A DNA stretch of 52,666 nt, from assembly GCA_021738065.1 (NCBI GenBank), contig JAIPCT010000013.1:1-52666 (forward strand), given 5' to 3'. Shown one piece after another: positions 27,501 to 37,800 of the stretch. Within the stretch, counting starts at the first letter, position 1. The number at the start of each line of letters is the position of its first letter. The translations under genes were made by a program, and so were the position numbers. The notes under the pieces are model-generated. The model had not been told where the DNA came from, did not search any database, and worked only from the letters and a program-made list of their open reading frames with translations. This stretch comes from Burkholderiaceae bacterium. GTDB lineage: Bacteria > Pseudomonadota > Gammaproteobacteria > Burkholderiales > Rhodocyclaceae.

Positions 27501-29661
27501 CAATATCCAGCGGCAGGCGGCGGCGCCAGTTCGGATGCTGGTCGTCGCGACTGCCCGGCAGGTTGGCTTGCTCAATGATGCCCAGGATGTCCTCGGGTTG
27601 CACCACCAGAACCTGCGACCGGGTTCGCGCCAGAAAGCCGTGGAACGCCAGCATGAACTCCGGCGTGATGTCGGGCATGGAGACCGGATGAATGCTCGCG
27701 CCTTCCGGCAGCAGTCCCTCACGCTCCAGTGCCATCAGAATGCGTGCCCGGTCCTGCGAGCGCTCCATGACCAGATTGCCCCGTTGCTCCTCGGTTGGCA
27801 GGAGTTTCAGCGCATTGCGGATATCCAGATCGCCGCCTTTCCAGAATCCTCTGAGCGTCGGCAGATCGTGGGTGCTCAGGGCCGTCAGGGCTTGACGCGG
27901 ATAGTCGGCCGGCGGCTTGAAGCCGTTTTCCTCCGTTCGCTCGAAGAGAAAGGGATGGTAGGAGAGCACACCGGCTGCCGCCAGGCTGTCGCGGAAACCG
28001 TCCGGCACCGTGCCAAGGTCTTCACCGATGACCAGGCAATGGTTGCGCTGGCTTTCCAGCGCCAGTATGCCGAGCAGATCCTCCAGCGGATAGGCGACAT
28101 AGGCACCTTGTGTCGCCGGCATGCCGGCAGGTACCCAGTAGATGCGCGCCAGTGCCATGACATGATCGAAGCGCAGGGCGCCGCAGTGCCGCATACTGGC
28201 GCGCAGCATGGCGATGAATGGGGCGTAGGCAGCCTCCCTCAGGCGATGGGGTACCAGGGGCGGCAGTCCCCAGTCCTGGCCCAGCAGATTGAATGCATCG
28301 GGTGGCGCGCCGGCATAGGCATGGCTGGCGAAGGCTTCCTGCCAAGCCCAGGCTTCCGACCCGCCCGGACTGACGCCCAAGGCCATGTCCTGATACAGGC
28401 CGATACCCAGCCCGCGGCGCCAGGACTGCAGCCCTACGGCAGCAAGTTGTTCGTCGGCCAGCCATTGCAGCCAGGCGAAAAACTCAACGGCGGGCACATG
28501 TTCCGCGGCAAACGCGGCAACCGCTTCGGCGGCGGGTTCGTGGTACTCCTGCGGCCAGGCGGGCCAGCCCCAGACATCGGAGTTTTCGTGGTGGAAATGC
28601 TCTTGCAGGGCTTCGAAGCGCGCATGGCATTCAAGCGCCTCGCCACCTTCGGCGCGAAAGCGATGGAAGGCTCGTGCCCGGTCGGAATCGTTGGCGAGGT
28701 GGTGATCGCGGAAGTGTCGATAGAGCAGCGCCAGTACTTCGCGCTTGGCGCCGGCAACGTCCACATAGGCGACTTCCTCGGCGGCGCGCAGACGCCGCAG
28801 CCGGGCCTGGAATCGTTCGGAGGCGACGAGATGGCGCGCCGCTTCGCACTCGGCGAACTCCGTCACGGCCTCGATGTCGAGGTAAAGGATATTGACGAAG
28901 TTGCGGCTCGAAGGACTGTAGGGGCTGATCCGGCCGGGATCATCCGGAAACAGCGCATGCAGGGGATTGACGCCGACCACGCCGCCGCCGGCATCGGCGG
29001 TCTGGTCGATCAGGGTGCGCAGATCGCCGAAATCGCCCATGCCCCAGTTGCGCCGCGAGCGCAATCCGTAAAGCTGCACTGTCGGCCCCCAGACCCGGCT
29101 GTCGCCTTTGATGGCTTCGGGCTGGAACGCGGTCGGCGGGGTGACAATCAGGGACATTGCCGCTTGTGGCTGAACGTCGCGCCCCGGCTGCTCGACTTCG
29201 AGGCGGTAGTAGCCGGCTTCAACCAGTGGCGGCAGTTTCAGTTCGGTGCGCAGGAAGCTGGCGCCGCCCAGCTGCAGATCACCGATGCGCGGCAAATCGG
29301 CGGGCAAAAACGCATTGCTTGTCGTGGTGCCGTCCTCTGCCGTCAGTATCCAGCGATGCGTCTGGCCCGCCAGTGCTTCCGGCAAAGACACTGGAACCAC
29401 GGGTGAGTTGCCGGCGTGCAGCACCAGGACGGGTGGCAATGGCCGGCGCCATTCGCGCTCGTCCAATTCTTGCAGCAGGGCTGCAGGGTCGCTCTTCGCC
29501 GGAAAATGCATGGCGGCCAGCAGCGCGCGCCGGGTACGGTCTGTCGTGGCGTGTCGCTTGCCCCAGATATCCTGATATTCGGCGGCGATGCCGCAGCGAG
29601 CGGCAAGCTGTGCCAGCGCAGGTTTGGCGCTGGAAGCGCGCTTGGTCGTGGAAGCACTCAT
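24511..29661 (-). CDS. malQ-treY: fusion of 4-alpha-glucanotransferase and malto-oligosyltrehalose synthase
   Basis: 1716 residues. Residues 1 to about 740 are MalQ (GH77): an N-terminal all-beta extension, then the barrel with nucleophile D499 (LRFDHVMAL), acid/base E547 (GEDLGTVPD) and D599 (STHDLPT). A linker (about 745-758) leads to TreY (GH13) at about 759-1716, starting IPRATYRLQFN, with LRIDHPDGLYDPGRYF and YLVIEKILA as active-site segments. MalQ disproportionates maltodextrins; TreY turns the reducing end into trehalose. Fusion would pass chains directly. ATG 29659-29661 overlaps the treZ stop (ATGA), so an alternative start 13 codons earlier is rejected. Ends in a GTGA overlap with the next gene. 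Confidence 0.95.
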   Translation of the reverse strand: MSASTTKRASSAKPALAQLAARCGIAAEYQDIWGKRHATTDRTRRALLAAMHFPAKSDPAALLQELDEREWRRPLPPVLVLHAGNSPVVPVSLPEALAGQTHRWILTAEDGTTTSNAFLPADLPRIGDLQLGGASFLRTELKLPPLVEAGYYRLEVEQPGRDVQPQAAMSLIVTPPTAFQPEAIKGDSRVWGPTVQLYGLRSRRNWGMGDFGDLRTLIDQTADAGGGVVGVNPLHALFPDDPGRISPYSPSSRNFVNILYLDIEAVTEFAECEAARHLVASERFQARLRRLRAAEEVAYVDVAGAKREVLALLYRHFRDHHLANDSDRARAFHRFRAEGGEALECHARFEALQEHFHHENSDVWGWPAWPQEYHEPAAEAVAAFAAEHVPAVEFFAWLQWLADEQLAAVGLQSWRRGLGIGLYQDMALGVSPGGSEAWAWQEAFASHAYAGAPPDAFNLLGQDWGLPPLVPHRLREAAYAPFIAMLRASMRHCGALRFDHVMALARIYWVPAGMPATQGAYVAYPLEDLLGILALESQRNHCLVIGEDLGTVPDGFRDSLAAAGVLSYHPFLFERTEENGFKPPADYPRQALTALSTHDLPTLRGFWKGGDLDIRNALKLLPTEEQRGNLVMERSQDRARILMALEREGLLPEGASIHPVSMPDITPEFMLAFHGFLARTRSQVLVVQPEDILGIIEQANLPGSRDDQHPNWRRRLPLDIEDWRDDARFSAIGTLMRHERGTAVMPHDDEPQSSRQAVIPRATYRLQFNSDFNFVQATELVPYLAELGVSHCYASPYLMARPGSRHGYDIVNHEALNPEIGTPADFENFVAALKSRSLGQILDVVPNHMGVMGADNRWWLDVLENGPASAWGAFFDIDWEPLNPGLSGKVLLPLLGDHYGKVLNRGELRLEFDAKRGEFSLFYFQHRLPIDPATYPRIVGHRSEHLASILGESDERYVELQALLTSLGHIPARTDTTLERMLERQRDKEVHKRHLATLNTSCADIGRHITDNLVEFNGRPNDATSFDLLHDLIKLQGYRLAYWRVASDEINYRRFFDINELAALRMDEPAVFEATHRFVLDLLAHGKVEGLRIDHPDGLYDPGRYFERLQAAVGGKPSAPGEALPLYLVIEKILADHERLPNDWPIHGATGYRFANLVNNLFVDCAAERRMTRVYHDFTDLHDDFETIAYEAKKLIMLTALSSELNVLATRLARIAAASRTTCDYTLNGLRDALVDVVASFPVYRSYVAHGQLSADDRRHITWAVAVAKKHSPSADTGIHDFLYDVLTTDLARGRSASFRERVQAFAMKFQQFSSPVMAKGVEDTAFYRYHRLTSLNDVGGEPRRFGVSVSAFHAATRARAARWPHNLLATSTHDSKRSEDVRARINVLSEMPAAWKLMLKRWSRFNRGRKRLIDGVEVPSRNDEYLLYQTLIGTWPLTVPDEAALADYRARIEAYMIKALREAKEHSSWVKVNTEYEAAVSSFVQALLAPGEKNLFLADFVSIAQPLARYGLINSLAQTLVKLASPGVPDIYQGCEVWQFNLVDPDNRRPVDFSRRRKMLAEVKALVDAPQDQWPQRLQPLVTDMDDGRIKLYTLWQTLALREKWPEVFRDGSYLPLNVIGAHASHVCAFARRCGTRSLIAVVPRLPARLLGDDSTLPMGPDVWRDTAVELPDELAAFAWRNILTGEQFAESGQMALGRLLTCFPVALLSGEISA

Positions 29662-31505
29662 GGCTGGTTTCCCGAGTGCAGATGCCAGGCGACCGACCAA
29701 GCGGGCAGTTGACCTGCGGCGAGCAAAGCGTCATCGAGTCGGCTGGAGGCAAACAGCAAATTGCCGGTCGGCGGCGTGATCTCGATGGCTTCCTCACCAA
29801 GGTTGGCGATCAATGCCAGTTGGCTGCCATCGCCCAGTTGCCAGATCACCGACAACGCACGTTGCGCCAGCAGCGAAAATTTCGCCGCGCCGTTGTCCAT
29901 GCCGGCAAGACGCGGCGCGATCCATTGCCGGCGCAAGGAAAGCAGGCGGCGATGCAGTTCAAGCACGGCGTGATGCGGCGCACGCGCGACGGCGTCCCAA
30001 TCGAGCACACAGGCGGCAAACGTTGCTTCGGCATTGGGGTCGGGGATGCGCTCCCGCGCAGCGGGGTCGGAAAACCGGGCGAAGCGCGAAAATTCGCGGC
30101 GCCGGCCCTCGGTGACCGCGCGCGCCAGTTCGGGTCCAAAGTCGCAAAAGAACAGGAAGGGTTGCGCGGCGGCGAATTCCTCACCCATGAACAGCATCGG
30201 CGGCTGCGGCGCGAGCAGCAGCAACGCGGTGACGGCTTCCATGGCATTCGGCGCGGCAAGGTGACACAGTCGCTCGCCAAAGGCGCGATTGCCGATCTGG
30301 TCGTGGGTTTGCAGGAAATCGACAAACGCTGCCGGCGGCAGGTGAGCGCTCGGTTCGCCACGCAGCTCGCCGTCGCGGAAGGCGGAAGCGTCGCCCTGGT
30401 AGGCAAAGCCTTCGGTGAGGCAGCGCCCCAGCAGTCGGGCCGGCTCGGTGGCGTAATCGGCGTAGTAGCCGTCACTCTCGCCGCAGGCCAGCACATGCAG
30501 GACATGATGGATGACGTCGTTCCACTGCGCGGTGCCGTAGCGCCAGCGCCGACTTTCATCGCGGGCGAGATAGCGAGCCTGGTTGCGGTCGTTTTCCAGA
30601 ATCAGATGAATCTGGCGCTCGCTGCCCGGGCCGTCACGCACCGCAGCGCCGAGTTCCTCGATGATATCCGGCGAGCCATCGTCGCAAATGGCATGGATGG
30701 CGTCCAGACGCAGGCCGTCGAGTTGGTATTCCTCGATCCAGTAGAGCGCGTTGTGAATGAAGAAGTCGCGCACCGAGCGGCTGCCTTCACCGTCGAAGTT
30801 GATGGCCGCGCCCCAGGGTGTCTCATGCTGCGGATTGAAGAAGGTGGGCGCGTAGGCATGCAGGTAGTTGCCTTCGGGTCCGAAGTGGTTGTACACGACG
30901 TCGAGCAACACCATGAGGCCGCGTTCGTGGGCGGCCGCCACGAGGCGCTTGAAGTCTTCCGGGCGGCCGTAGGCAGCATCCGGCGCGAAGGGCAGCACGC
31001 CGTCGTAGCCCCAGTTGCGTCGGCCCGGAAAATCCGCCACCGGCATGATCTCCAGCGCCGTCACGCCCAGTTCGGCGAGGTAGTCGAGCCGTTCGATGAC
31101 GCCGGCGAAGTTGCCGGCCGACGTGAAGGTGCCGATGTGCAATTCATAGATGACCGCCTCTTCCCAGGGGCGGCCGCGCCACTCTTCGTCGGGCCACTCG
31201 AAGGCGACCGGATCGACGACCTCGGAGGGCCCATGGATGTCGTCGGGGTTGTAGCGCGAGGCCGGATCCGGCACCAGCATGCCTTCATTCGGGCCATCTT
31301 GCAGGCGGAACTGGTAACGGCTACCGGCGCCCGCCGTCGGCAAGGTCAGTTCGAACCAGCCTGTTCCGGGAGACATCATCGGCAGCTCGCGGGCCTCGTC
31401 GAGTTTCAGCGCGACAGCACCAACGCCGGGCGCCCAGAGGCGGAAGCTGACGCCGCCGCCTTCGATCGGCTCGGCGCCGAAAGGCATGGAATGACGGTGC
31501 TTCAT
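29658..31505 (-). CDS. treZ: malto-oligosyltrehalose trehalohydrolase
   Basis: 615 residues. An N-terminal CBM48-like domain (FGAEPIEGGGVSFRLWAP) leads to a GH13 barrel with VIYELHIGTFT, GLRLDAIHAI (nucleophile Asp), HLILENDRN (acid/base Glu) and FLQTHDQIGNR (transition-state Asp), then a C-terminal beta domain. It releases trehalose from the maltooligosyltrehalose made by TreY. The ATG (31503-31505) overlaps the glgX stop and its own stop overlaps malQ::treY, both as ATGA; the upstream extension of 46 codons is rejected for that reason. Confidence 0.96.
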   Translation of the reverse strand: MKHRHSMPFGAEPIEGGGVSFRLWAPGVGAVALKLDEARELPMMSPGTGWFELTLPTAGAGSRYQFRLQDGPNEGMLVPDPASRYNPDDIHGPSEVVDPVAFEWPDEEWRGRPWEEAVIYELHIGTFTSAGNFAGVIERLDYLAELGVTALEIMPVADFPGRRNWGYDGVLPFAPDAAYGRPEDFKRLVAAAHERGLMVLLDVVYNHFGPEGNYLHAYAPTFFNPQHETPWGAAINFDGEGSRSVRDFFIHNALYWIEEYQLDGLRLDAIHAICDDGSPDIIEELGAAVRDGPGSERQIHLILENDRNQARYLARDESRRWRYGTAQWNDVIHHVLHVLACGESDGYYADYATEPARLLGRCLTEGFAYQGDASAFRDGELRGEPSAHLPPAAFVDFLQTHDQIGNRAFGERLCHLAAPNAMEAVTALLLLAPQPPMLFMGEEFAAAQPFLFFCDFGPELARAVTEGRRREFSRFARFSDPAARERIPDPNAEATFAACVLDWDAVARAPHHAVLELHRRLLSLRRQWIAPRLAGMDNGAAKFSLLAQRALSVIWQLGDGSQLALIANLGEEAIEITPPTGNLLFASSRLDDALLAAGQLPAWSVAWHLHSGNQP

Positions 31506-33634
31506 GGCTTGTCCCTTTGTATCATGAGTGCGAGCGAGCGCCCCTCCAGGAGATAGTTCTCGCTCCCCTGATAGCGACCATCGGTTTGGAGGCCGGCAGC
31601 GTGGTGAGTGTCGAGCAGGCTTTGCCACTCGCAGCCTTCGCAAAGCACGGGCAGATTGAAGGGGATGGCTTCGTGATGGCTGTTGAACAGCAACAGAAAA
31701 TTGTCGTCGCTGATGGCGCGACCGCGCTGGTCGCGTTCGTCCATCATCTCGCCGCCCAGATAGACGCCGAGGCAGCGCGCAAAGTCATGGGCCCATTCGT
31801 GATCGCTCATCTCGCTGCCGTCGGGCTTGAACCAATGAATGTCCTTGACCTCCGAGCCTCGTATGGCACGGCCCTGGAAAAAATTGCGACGTCTGAACAC
31901 CGGGTGCTCGCGCCGCAGTCCGATCAGGCGTTGCACAAAAGCGAGAAACTCCTTGTCGGCGGGCGAAAGCTCCCAATTCACCCAACTGATCTCGTTGTCC
32001 TGGCAATAGGCGTTGTTGCTGCCGCGCTGGGTGCGCCCCATTTCGTCTCCCGCCACCAGCATTGGCACACCCTGGGAGAAGAACAGCGTCGCCAGCAGGT
32101 TGCGCTTCTGTCGGGCGCGCAGAAGATTGATCTCTTCGTCCTCGGTCGGCCCTTCCGCGCCGCAGTTCCACGAGTGGTTGTTGTCGGTGCCGTCACGGTT
32201 CTCCTCGCCGTTGGCTTCGTTGTGCTTGTCGTTGTAGCTCACCAGATCGTGCAAGGTGAAACCATCGTGGGCGGTGATGAAGTTGACGCTGGCATAGGGC
32301 TTGCGACCGCTGTGGTCGTAGTAGTCGCTGGAGCCGCTCAGGCGCCGCGCAAAGTCTCCGATCAGGCCTTCGTCGCCCTTCCAGAACGCGCGCATGGTGT
32401 CGCGATAGTGGTCGTTCCATTCGCCCCAGCCGGCCGGGAAGTTGCCGACCTGGTAGCCGCCTTCGCCGAGATCCCAGGGTTCGGCGATGAGCTTGACCTG
32501 CGACAGCACCGGGTCCTGCAGCAATATGTCGAAAAACGCGCCGAGGCGGTTCACTTCATGCAGTTCGCGAGCAAGTGCCGATGCCAGGTCGAAACGGAAG
32601 CCGTCGACGTGCATTTCCAGCACCCAGTAACGCAGCGAATCCATGATCATCTGCAGCACACGCGGCTGCTGCAGATTGAGCGTGTTGCCGCAGCCGGTGT
32701 AATCCATGTAGTAGCGCTGATCGTCACCGACCAGTCGGTAGTAGGCCGCGTTGTCGATGCCGCGAAAGCCCAGCGTCGGACCGAGCTGGTTGCCTTCCGC
32801 CGTATGGTTGTAGACCACGTCGAGAATCACTTCGATGCCGTTGGAGTGCAAGGTCTTGACCATGGTCTTGAACTCGCTCACGACATTGCTTTGGCTGAAA
32901 CGGTGATCCGGGGCAAAGAAGCCGATGGAGTTGTAGCCCCAGTAGTTCGAGAGGCCGCGCTCGACCAGGTGGCGGTCGTCCATGAAGGCGTGCACCGGCA
33001 TCAGTTCCACCGAGGTGATGCCCAGGCGCTTGAGATGGTCGATCACTGGTGCGGTCGCCATACCTCCATAGGTGCCGCGCAGGGGCTGCGGAATGCCTGG
33101 ATGCTGCCTGGTAAAGCCGCCCACGTGCAACTCATACACAACCATGTCGGACCAGGGAATGCGCGGCGACTTGTCTTCGCCCCAGGTAAACGCGGGGTCG
33201 ATGACGCGGCACTTGGGCATGCCGGCGGCGTTGTCGCGACGGTCAAAGGAAAGATCCTCGTTGCGGTGGCCGATGCGGTAGCCGAAATGGGCATCGCTCC
33301 AGCGCACCTGGCCGACAATGTCCTTGGCGTAGGGCTCGATCAGCAGCTTGTTGGGATTGAACCTGTGGCCGCGCGATGGATCGTAGGGACCGTGTACGCG
33401 GTAACCATAGAGCAGACCGGGTCGTGCTTCAGGTAGATAGCAGTGCCAGATCAGATCGGTTCGCTCGCGCAGTTCGATGCGCTGAACTTCGCGCTTGCCG
33501 CTGGGTTCGAACAGGCAGAGTTCGACCTTTTCCGCGTTCTCCGAGAACAGTGCGAAGTTCACGCCTTCGCCGTCCCAGGTGGCGCCACGTGGAAAAGGGG
33601 CACCGGGCCAAACGGCGGTAAGTGGCAGATTCAT
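31502..33634 (-). CDS. glgX: glycogen debranching enzyme
   Basis: 710 residues. CBM48 at about 10-100 (PFPRGATWDGEGVNFALFS), then a GH13_11 barrel with VVYELHVGGFTR, DGFRFDLASALARE (nucleophile), LIAEPWDLGEGGYQVGNFP (acid/base) and NFITAHDGFTLHDLV. It hydrolyses alpha-1,6 branches of limit dextrins and feeds linear maltodextrins to MalQ and TreY. Starts 10 bases after glgC, ends in an ATGA overlap with treZ. Length is normal for the family. Confidence 0.96.
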   Translation of the reverse strand: MNLPLTAVWPGAPFPRGATWDGEGVNFALFSENAEKVELCLFEPSGKREVQRIELRERTDLIWHCYLPEARPGLLYGYRVHGPYDPSRGHRFNPNKLLIEPYAKDIVGQVRWSDAHFGYRIGHRNEDLSFDRRDNAAGMPKCRVIDPAFTWGEDKSPRIPWSDMVVYELHVGGFTRQHPGIPQPLRGTYGGMATAPVIDHLKRLGITSVELMPVHAFMDDRHLVERGLSNYWGYNSIGFFAPDHRFSQSNVVSEFKTMVKTLHSNGIEVILDVVYNHTAEGNQLGPTLGFRGIDNAAYYRLVGDDQRYYMDYTGCGNTLNLQQPRVLQMIMDSLRYWVLEMHVDGFRFDLASALARELHEVNRLGAFFDILLQDPVLSQVKLIAEPWDLGEGGYQVGNFPAGWGEWNDHYRDTMRAFWKGDEGLIGDFARRLSGSSDYYDHSGRKPYASVNFITAHDGFTLHDLVSYNDKHNEANGEENRDGTDNNHSWNCGAEGPTEDEEINLLRARQKRNLLATLFFSQGVPMLVAGDEMGRTQRGSNNAYCQDNEISWVNWELSPADKEFLAFVQRLIGLRREHPVFRRRNFFQGRAIRGSEVKDIHWFKPDGSEMSDHEWAHDFARCLGVYLGGEMMDERDQRGRAISDDNFLLLFNSHHEAIPFNLPVLCEGCEWQSLLDTHHAAGLQTDGRYQGSENYLLEGRSLALMIQRDKP

Positions 33635-33644
33635 TGTGTTCTTT

Positions 33645-34868
33645 CTAAATGTTGTAGCGCGTCACGTCCGGCACTTCCGGGCCCTTGGCCAGCACGACCA
33701 CGCCGCCTTCGGTGACGTGATAGCGGCTGCGATCAGCAGCGGCATCGAAGCCGATGCTGCTGTTCGCCGCGATCTCATTGTAGCGATCGACGATGACGCC
33801 CTTGAGCCGTGCGCCGCGCCGGATGACGGTGTAATCCATTATGACGCAATCATCGATCTCGACATCCTCTTCAACGACGATCTCGCGCCGCAGAATGGAG
33901 TTCCTGATGCGCGCGCCCTTGATCAGCGAGCCGGCGCCGACCACGCTGTTGGTGATTTCGCCGGAGGCGATGCGTGGCGACGGGCCCTGGTAGTTGCTGG
34001 AGCGGATGAACCATTGCGGGTTGAAGAGATTGAATCTCGCTTCGGCGCCGAGCACGTCGCGGTTGGCGGCATAGTAGGCGTCGATTGTGCCGACATCGCG
34101 CCAGTAGCCCACTTCTTCGTAGCTGGCGATGGCGGGTATCTTGTTCTCGGCGAAGTTGTAGGCGAGAACGCGGTGGCTATGAATCAGGCGCGGCAGGATG
34201 TGGCGGCCGAAATCGTGCTCGTCGCGCTCCCTGGCGTCGCGCAAGGCCGCCAGCAGGACTTCGGTATCGAACAGGTAATTGCCCATCGAGCCGTAGGCGC
34301 GACTGGGGTCGGATGGCATGGCAGGCGGGTTCTCCGGTTTTTCGAGGAAGCCGCGGATGACTCCGTGGTTGTCGGCGTCGATGATGCCGAAAGCCGAGGC
34401 CTCCTTGAGCGGTACGGGAATGGCGGCCACGGTGACATGGGCGGAACTCGCGCGGTGAAAATCGACCATCTGCCGCACATCCATGCGGTAGATATGATCG
34501 GCGCCAAACACCGCGACCATGTCGGGCGCATGGCGCTCGATCAGGTTGATGTTCTGGAATATGGCATCCGATGTGCCTTGAAACCACTCCTGCCCCTCGC
34601 GCATCTGCGGCGGAACCACCGTAATGAACTGGCCGGGAAAAGTGTGGGCGTGGCCCCAAGCCTTGTTGACGTGCTCGATCATCGATTGGGACTTGTACTG
34701 CACCAGCAGGTAAATGCCGCGTATTTCCGAATTCACCAGATTGCTGAGAACAAAATCGGCGATGCGGTAGCGACTGCCGAAGGGTACCGCTGGCTTGGAT
34801 CGCTCGGCCGTGAGCGGATGCAAGCGGGAACCTTGGCCGCCGGCCAGGACCATGGCGAGGACTTTCAT
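33645..34868 (-). CDS. glgC: glucose-1-phosphate adenylyltransferase (ADP-glucose pyrophosphorylase)
   Basis: 407 residues from ATG 34866-34868 with GGGAGA upstream. The nucleotidyltransferase motif LAMVLAGGQGSRLHPLTAERSKPAVPFG, the GTSDAIFQN and FGADHIYRMD segments, and the C-terminal left-handed beta-helix (EITNSVVGAGSLIKGARIRNS) are clear. It makes ADP-glucose, the donor for GlgA or GlgM. No glgA is in this operon or window, so its partner must be elsewhere. A TTG two codons earlier is possible. Confidence 0.96.
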   Translation of the reverse strand: MKVLAMVLAGGQGSRLHPLTAERSKPAVPFGSRYRIADFVLSNLVNSEIRGIYLLVQYKSQSMIEHVNKAWGHAHTFPGQFITVVPPQMREGQEWFQGTSDAIFQNINLIERHAPDMVAVFGADHIYRMDVRQMVDFHRASSAHVTVAAIPVPLKEASAFGIIDADNHGVIRGFLEKPENPPAMPSDPSRAYGSMGNYLFDTEVLLAALRDARERDEHDFGRHILPRLIHSHRVLAYNFAENKIPAIASYEEVGYWRDVGTIDAYYAANRDVLGAEARFNLFNPQWFIRSSNYQGPSPRIASGEITNSVVGAGSLIKGARIRNSILRREIVVEEDVEIDDCVIMDYTVIRRGARLKGVIVDRYNEIAANSSIGFDAAADRSRYHVTEGGVVVLAKGPEVPDVTRYNI

Positions 34869-34887
34869 TGTCAATCTCCCTTTGAAT

Positions 34888-37800
34888 TTATTCTGCAGCC
34901 GCTTGATAGCCCAGCGCCCTGAGCAGGCTGAACAGGGGAATGGCCAGCCAGTCGGGCCTGTTATTCATTTCGTAGCGTAGTTCGTAGATTGCCTTGTCGA
35001 TGACGAAGAAATCGATCATGCGTTGCGCGGGTCCCGCTTCGACAGGCAGGACGGGGCATCCTTGTATCGCGTCGCGATAACCCTTGAGGAAAGCCTGCGT
35101 GGTCTCGGATTCCCAGGTCTGTACCAGCGGACCCAGCCGGTGACGGTCGGCGGGACGTTCGGTGGTGATGTGATTGGTCGCCACCGCTGCGACGTAGCTG
35201 AAGGAGCGCAGCATCCCCGCCACATCGCGCAACGGCGAATTTTTCTTGCGCCGTTCTTCCATGGGTCGCGCCGGTTCACCTTCGAAGTCGGTGATGATGA
35301 AGTCGTTGGCCACCAGCAGTACTTGACCGAGGTGATAGTCGCCGTGATAGCGCATCTTGGCGGCCGTCACGCCAGCCAGTGCCAGCGGCGAGGTGCGGTC
35401 GAGCAGGGCGGTTCGCAACGACAGCAAGTGGTCGACGGCGTCACGAATTTCTGCGGGCATGTCCGAGCGCCGACGTTCCAGCTCGTCGAGCGTGGCGACT
35501 GCCTCACTGTGCAGTTGGTTCGACCAGGCGGCGAGATCGTCCGCCGTGATTGGTTCCGGATCGAAGGCGGCGTCGCCGGTCGGGCGACTGAACGCCTGGT
35601 GCAACTCGGCGCTGCGACGGCCGAGTACTTCCATCAGGGTGAGGAAATAGCCGTGGGGACTGCTTGTGACCTCAGTCGTTTGAGGAATGTGTTCGGCCAG
35701 TTGTTCCGAGAGGAAGCGCTCGAGATAATCCACCGCAAAATTCCAGCCCATGCCCTGGTTTTCAACATAGGACTGGAGCAGCGCCAGGGTCAGCGTCTGC
35801 CCATCGGCGCGGCGGAATTCGACCGAGCCGGCAACCGGCACGATACGCGGATAGGGCGACTTTTCGGTAAGGAAACGGCCGACTTCCACCTCGGGATTGG
35901 TGCCGGGCTGGAGGCGGCGATAGCCCTTGAGGAACAGCTTGTCGCCGAAATAGACCGCCGTGTTGCTTTGCTCGAGGGCTGGGTGGCGCACCGGCGCAGA
36001 GATTCCTTCGGCCAGTTCATTGTAGATCGCGCTGGAGCGGAATTCGGCGCGCCCCTTGCCAAACGGCACATCCAGGTTCTGGCCGATACCCTTGACCAGG
36101 GCGCGGCAGAATCGATCGTCGCCGAAAGCGCCATAGAGCAGTCCGGTACGGCCTTTTTGCCTGACTCTGGCCAGCGTCCAGGGTGCCAGGGCATGAAGCA
36201 TTTCGTCACTGGCTTCCCCTTCCCAACAGATTGCCAGGGGAAGAAAGTAAATCTGGGGGGGGATGTCGGCGCAGTGCACCTCGATGATGGTGAGCAACCA
36301 ACTGCCCTCGCCGCTGTTCCACTCGCCTTGCTCCAGCAATTCGATGCGCGTGATTGGATGGCCCTTGGCGGCAAACCAGCGTTTGGTGGAAAGATAAGGC
36401 GCCAGTACCTTGTGCTGGAGCTGGTCCTGGGTGGTGGCAGCGATGGCGCGGCGCACCGTGCTGGCGGTGGCCTTGCCACCGGAGAAAGTCAGCCAGCCTT
36501 CGGTCAGCACCAACACCGGCAGTTCGGGACGCGCCAGGCGCTCCTCGTGCCAATACGGTACTTCGACATCGGTGGCGAGACGGAAACCATAGGTGCCGTA
36601 ACCCTTTAGCGTCAGCAGGTAGGGCAGTTCGCCGACGGGCGGAAACGCCGCCCGGCCGAGCAGTTCGACCGGGACCCGGCCCTTGAACTCGGACAGGTCG
36701 AGTTCAACCGGCTGGGCATTGCGCGAAAGATTGACCACGCACAGAATCGTTTCGTTCTGCCATTCACGCACATAGGCGAGAATCTTGCGATTGCCGGCTT
36801 CGAGGAATTTGATACTGCCGCGGCCGAAGGCCTTGTAGTTCTTGCGCACCGCAATCAGTCGCTTGGTCCAGTGCAACAGTGAAGAGGTATTGCGTGCCTG
36901 GGCTTCGACGTTGATCGCCTCGTAACCGTAGATCGGATCCATGTTGGGCGGCAGGAAGAGGCGCTGCGGGTCGGCTTTGGAAAAGCCGGCATTGCGGTCC
37001 GGGCTCCATTGCATCGGCGTGCGCACGCCATTGCGGTCGCCAAGATAGATGTTATCGCCCATGCCGATTTCGTCGCCGTAGTAAAGGAAGGGCGAGCCGG
37101 GCAGGGTCATCAGCAGAAAGTTAACCAGCTCGATCTTGTCGCGGTTGTTTTCCATCAGGGGCGCCAGGCGGCGGCGAATGCCGACATTGACCCGCATGCG
37201 CGGATCGGCGGCATACATCTGGTACATGTAGTCGCGTTCGGTCTGGGTGACCATTTCCAGGGTCAACTCATCGTGGTTGCGCAGGAAAATCGCCCACTGG
37301 CAGTTTTCCGGAATGTCCGGCGTCTGCTGCATGATGTCGACCACCGGGTGGCGGTCTTCCTGCGCCACCGCCATGAAAATTCGCGGCATGACAGGGAAGT
37401 TGTAAGCCATGTGGCATTCGTCGCCATCGCCGAAGTACTCGCGCACATCCTCGGGCCACTGGTTGGCCTCGGCGAGCAACATGCGATTTTTGTAGCGGGC
37501 ATCGATCACCGCGCGCATCTGCTTGATGACGTTGTGGGTTTCCGGCAGGTTTTCGTTGCTGGTGCCTTCCTGCACGCACAGATAGGGAATGGCATCCAGG
37601 CGCAGGCCGTCGACACCCAGGTCAAGCCAGAAACGCATGATGCGAATCACCGCCTTCACCACTTCCGGGTTGTTGTGATTCAGGTCAGGCTGATGCGAAA
37701 AGAAGCGGTGCCAGTAGTAGGCTTGGGCGACTTCGTCCCAGGCCCAGTTGGATTTTTCGGAGTCGGTGAAAATGATGCGCGTCTCGGGGAATTTCTTGTC

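Noticed and set aside
26968..29406. 812-codon plus-strand frame over malQ::treY
   Set aside because: Antisense shadow of a confirmed two-domain enzyme. Similar shadows cover treZ and glgX and were also left out.
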